This document shows, in pieces, positions 63,401 to 64,000 of a stretch of 64,000 nt of DNA (positions are counted from its first letter, which is position 1; every line of letters starts with the position of its first letter). Where the stretch lies: NCBI GenBank assembly GCA_921293015.1, contig OV121091.1, positions 33,836,839 through 33,900,838 of the forward strand, read 5' to 3'. Source of the stretch: Phorcus lineatus (Eukaryota > Mollusca > Gastropoda > Trochida > Trochidae). The notes beneath the pieces are model-generated. The model saw only the letters and a list, made by a program, of their open reading frames with translations. It was not told the origin of the DNA and made no database searches. A program made the translations under genes and the position numbers.

Positions 63401-63480
63401 AGGAAGTGCCAAAGGGAGGCGATGTCATCATGGATCTTGATGTCACACTTGAGGAACTTTATTCTGGAAATTTTGTTGAG
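60451..63480 (+). CDS. DNAJB11: DnaJ homolog subfamily B member 11 (ERdj3), 5' part, four exons, continues past the window
   Basis: ER-lumen Hsp40 co-chaperone that binds unfolded clients and stimulates the BiP ATPase. Exons: 60451-60521, 61906-62062, 62767-62858, 63354-63480; phases consistent, giving 149 residues of about 358 in the family. Residues 1-24 form a hydrophobic signal peptide ([12 protein letters not shown]...). The J domain starts [10 protein letters not shown] and has the essential HPD at 54-56 (KEHHPDKN) and [19 protein letters not shown] Gly/Phe stretch follows ([10 protein letters not shown]), then the start of the substrate-binding domain ([14 protein letters not shown]). 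The order and wording match DNAJB11 closely, including [11 protein letters not shown]. The exon-4 donor gtttgt is weak but sits where the family continues VVR. No further exon is visible before 64000. An ERSE-II lies in intron 1. Confidence 0.95.
60668..60678 (+). promoter_or_regulatory. ERSE-II unfolded-protein-response element in DNAJB11 intron 1
   Basis: attggcccacg fits the ERSE-II consensus ATTGG-N-CCACG exactly, 147 bases after the exon-1 donor. The next two bases complete a CACGTG. ERSE-II binds NF-Y together with ATF6 or XBP1 in vertebrates. DNAJB11 is a known unfolded-protein-response target, so the site is in a sensible place, although intronic rather than upstream. Function is inferred. 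Confidence 0.55.
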
Positions 63481-64000
63481 GTTTGTCTTCTTGGCAATAG
63501 AGATATCCTAACAAGTTGTTACTCTATCTGATCTGATGATCACTGAACTCTGTTTACTGGTCATCGTCTTACGAAACACTATTATTAATGAAAAATATTT
63601 ACTGTTTTCTTTACTTCTTTACTGTAACTTAATTTGGTCTCCACCATGAATATCTCTGACAACCAAAGCAATTGAGTTTTGAATATTACTAAAGTCAATT
63701 TTGATGAACTAGATTTTCACAAAGTCTTATTTACCGGTACTGTTGTATAATTTTTGAAATCTGAAGTGGGTAATAGGATGCATGGAGGGCTTGTGAACGA
63801 TTTGACATTTCCAGTGTAATTATCATATGTTATTGCATTACCGGTAGGTAAAAAAAACATGACCATTGAACGTTGGAGTGCTCTATATGGATTCAAAATT
63901 GTAAGCTTCATATGAGACGCGACAGAATGTTATTTCTTCTACTAATATTATTTATTTAGATATGTGTATTGTGACCTTACATACTTTCAATTACTTGACA

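Overview
This window is animal nuclear DNA, AT-rich and intron-rich, and most likely from a bivalve mollusc. Three things point that way: an invertebrate-type (i-type) lysozyme gene, satellite-carrying mobile elements with a GTCY microsatellite like the pearl/HINE elements of bivalves, and dispersed MITEs and decayed LINEs. Species cannot be fixed from the sequence alone. There is no operon, CRISPR array or bacterial feature. All gene models were assembled by hand from splice sites, reading-phase continuity and family motifs.

Four genes are supported, all on the + strand. (1) 7657-18924: the 3' part of a DLGAP/GKAP/SAPAP postsynaptic scaffold gene; its 5' exons lie outside or were not recognised. 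(2) 28975-36737: a complete nine-exon arsenite methyltransferase (AS3MT)-like gene of 344 codons, in which three of the four functional cysteines of the family are replaced. (3) 44290-46353: a complete four-exon i-type lysozyme, 135 residues, with signal peptide and both catalytic acids. (4) 60451-63480 and beyond the right edge: the 5' part of DNAJB11/ERdj3, an ER-lumen Hsp40, with a perfect ERSE-II unfolded-protein-response site in intron 1. The four genes do not form a pathway; they are ordinary neighbours in a repeat-rich genome.

The rest is mostly repeat. Two copies of a hairpin-ended, GTCY-microsatellite, 170-bp-satellite element lie at 11070-12720 and 49129-50225, and a differently built relative lies in reverse at 29440-30112. 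At least five copies or halves of one TTAA-flanked MITE family are scattered through the window (26139, 30977, 36025, 41568, 59239). A TA-flanked mariner derivative (34624-35256), a 302-bp inverted-repeat element (23897-24198), a Tc1 transposase relic (40688-41006) and a 105-bp near-palindrome inside a lysozyme intron (44933-45037) are also present. Between the lysozyme and DNAJB11 genes two decayed LINEs meet tail to tail (50540-54592 on +, 54594-57010 on -), and a third LINE relic lies at 42880-43310 on -.

No wholly new biological system was found. The observations most worth following are the cysteine-stripped AS3MT-like enzyme, the ERSE-II in DNAJB11, the one-block 510-bp duplication that separates the two satellite elements, the TTAA MITE family, and the DLGAP C-terminus that stops one codon short of its PDZ-binding motif.
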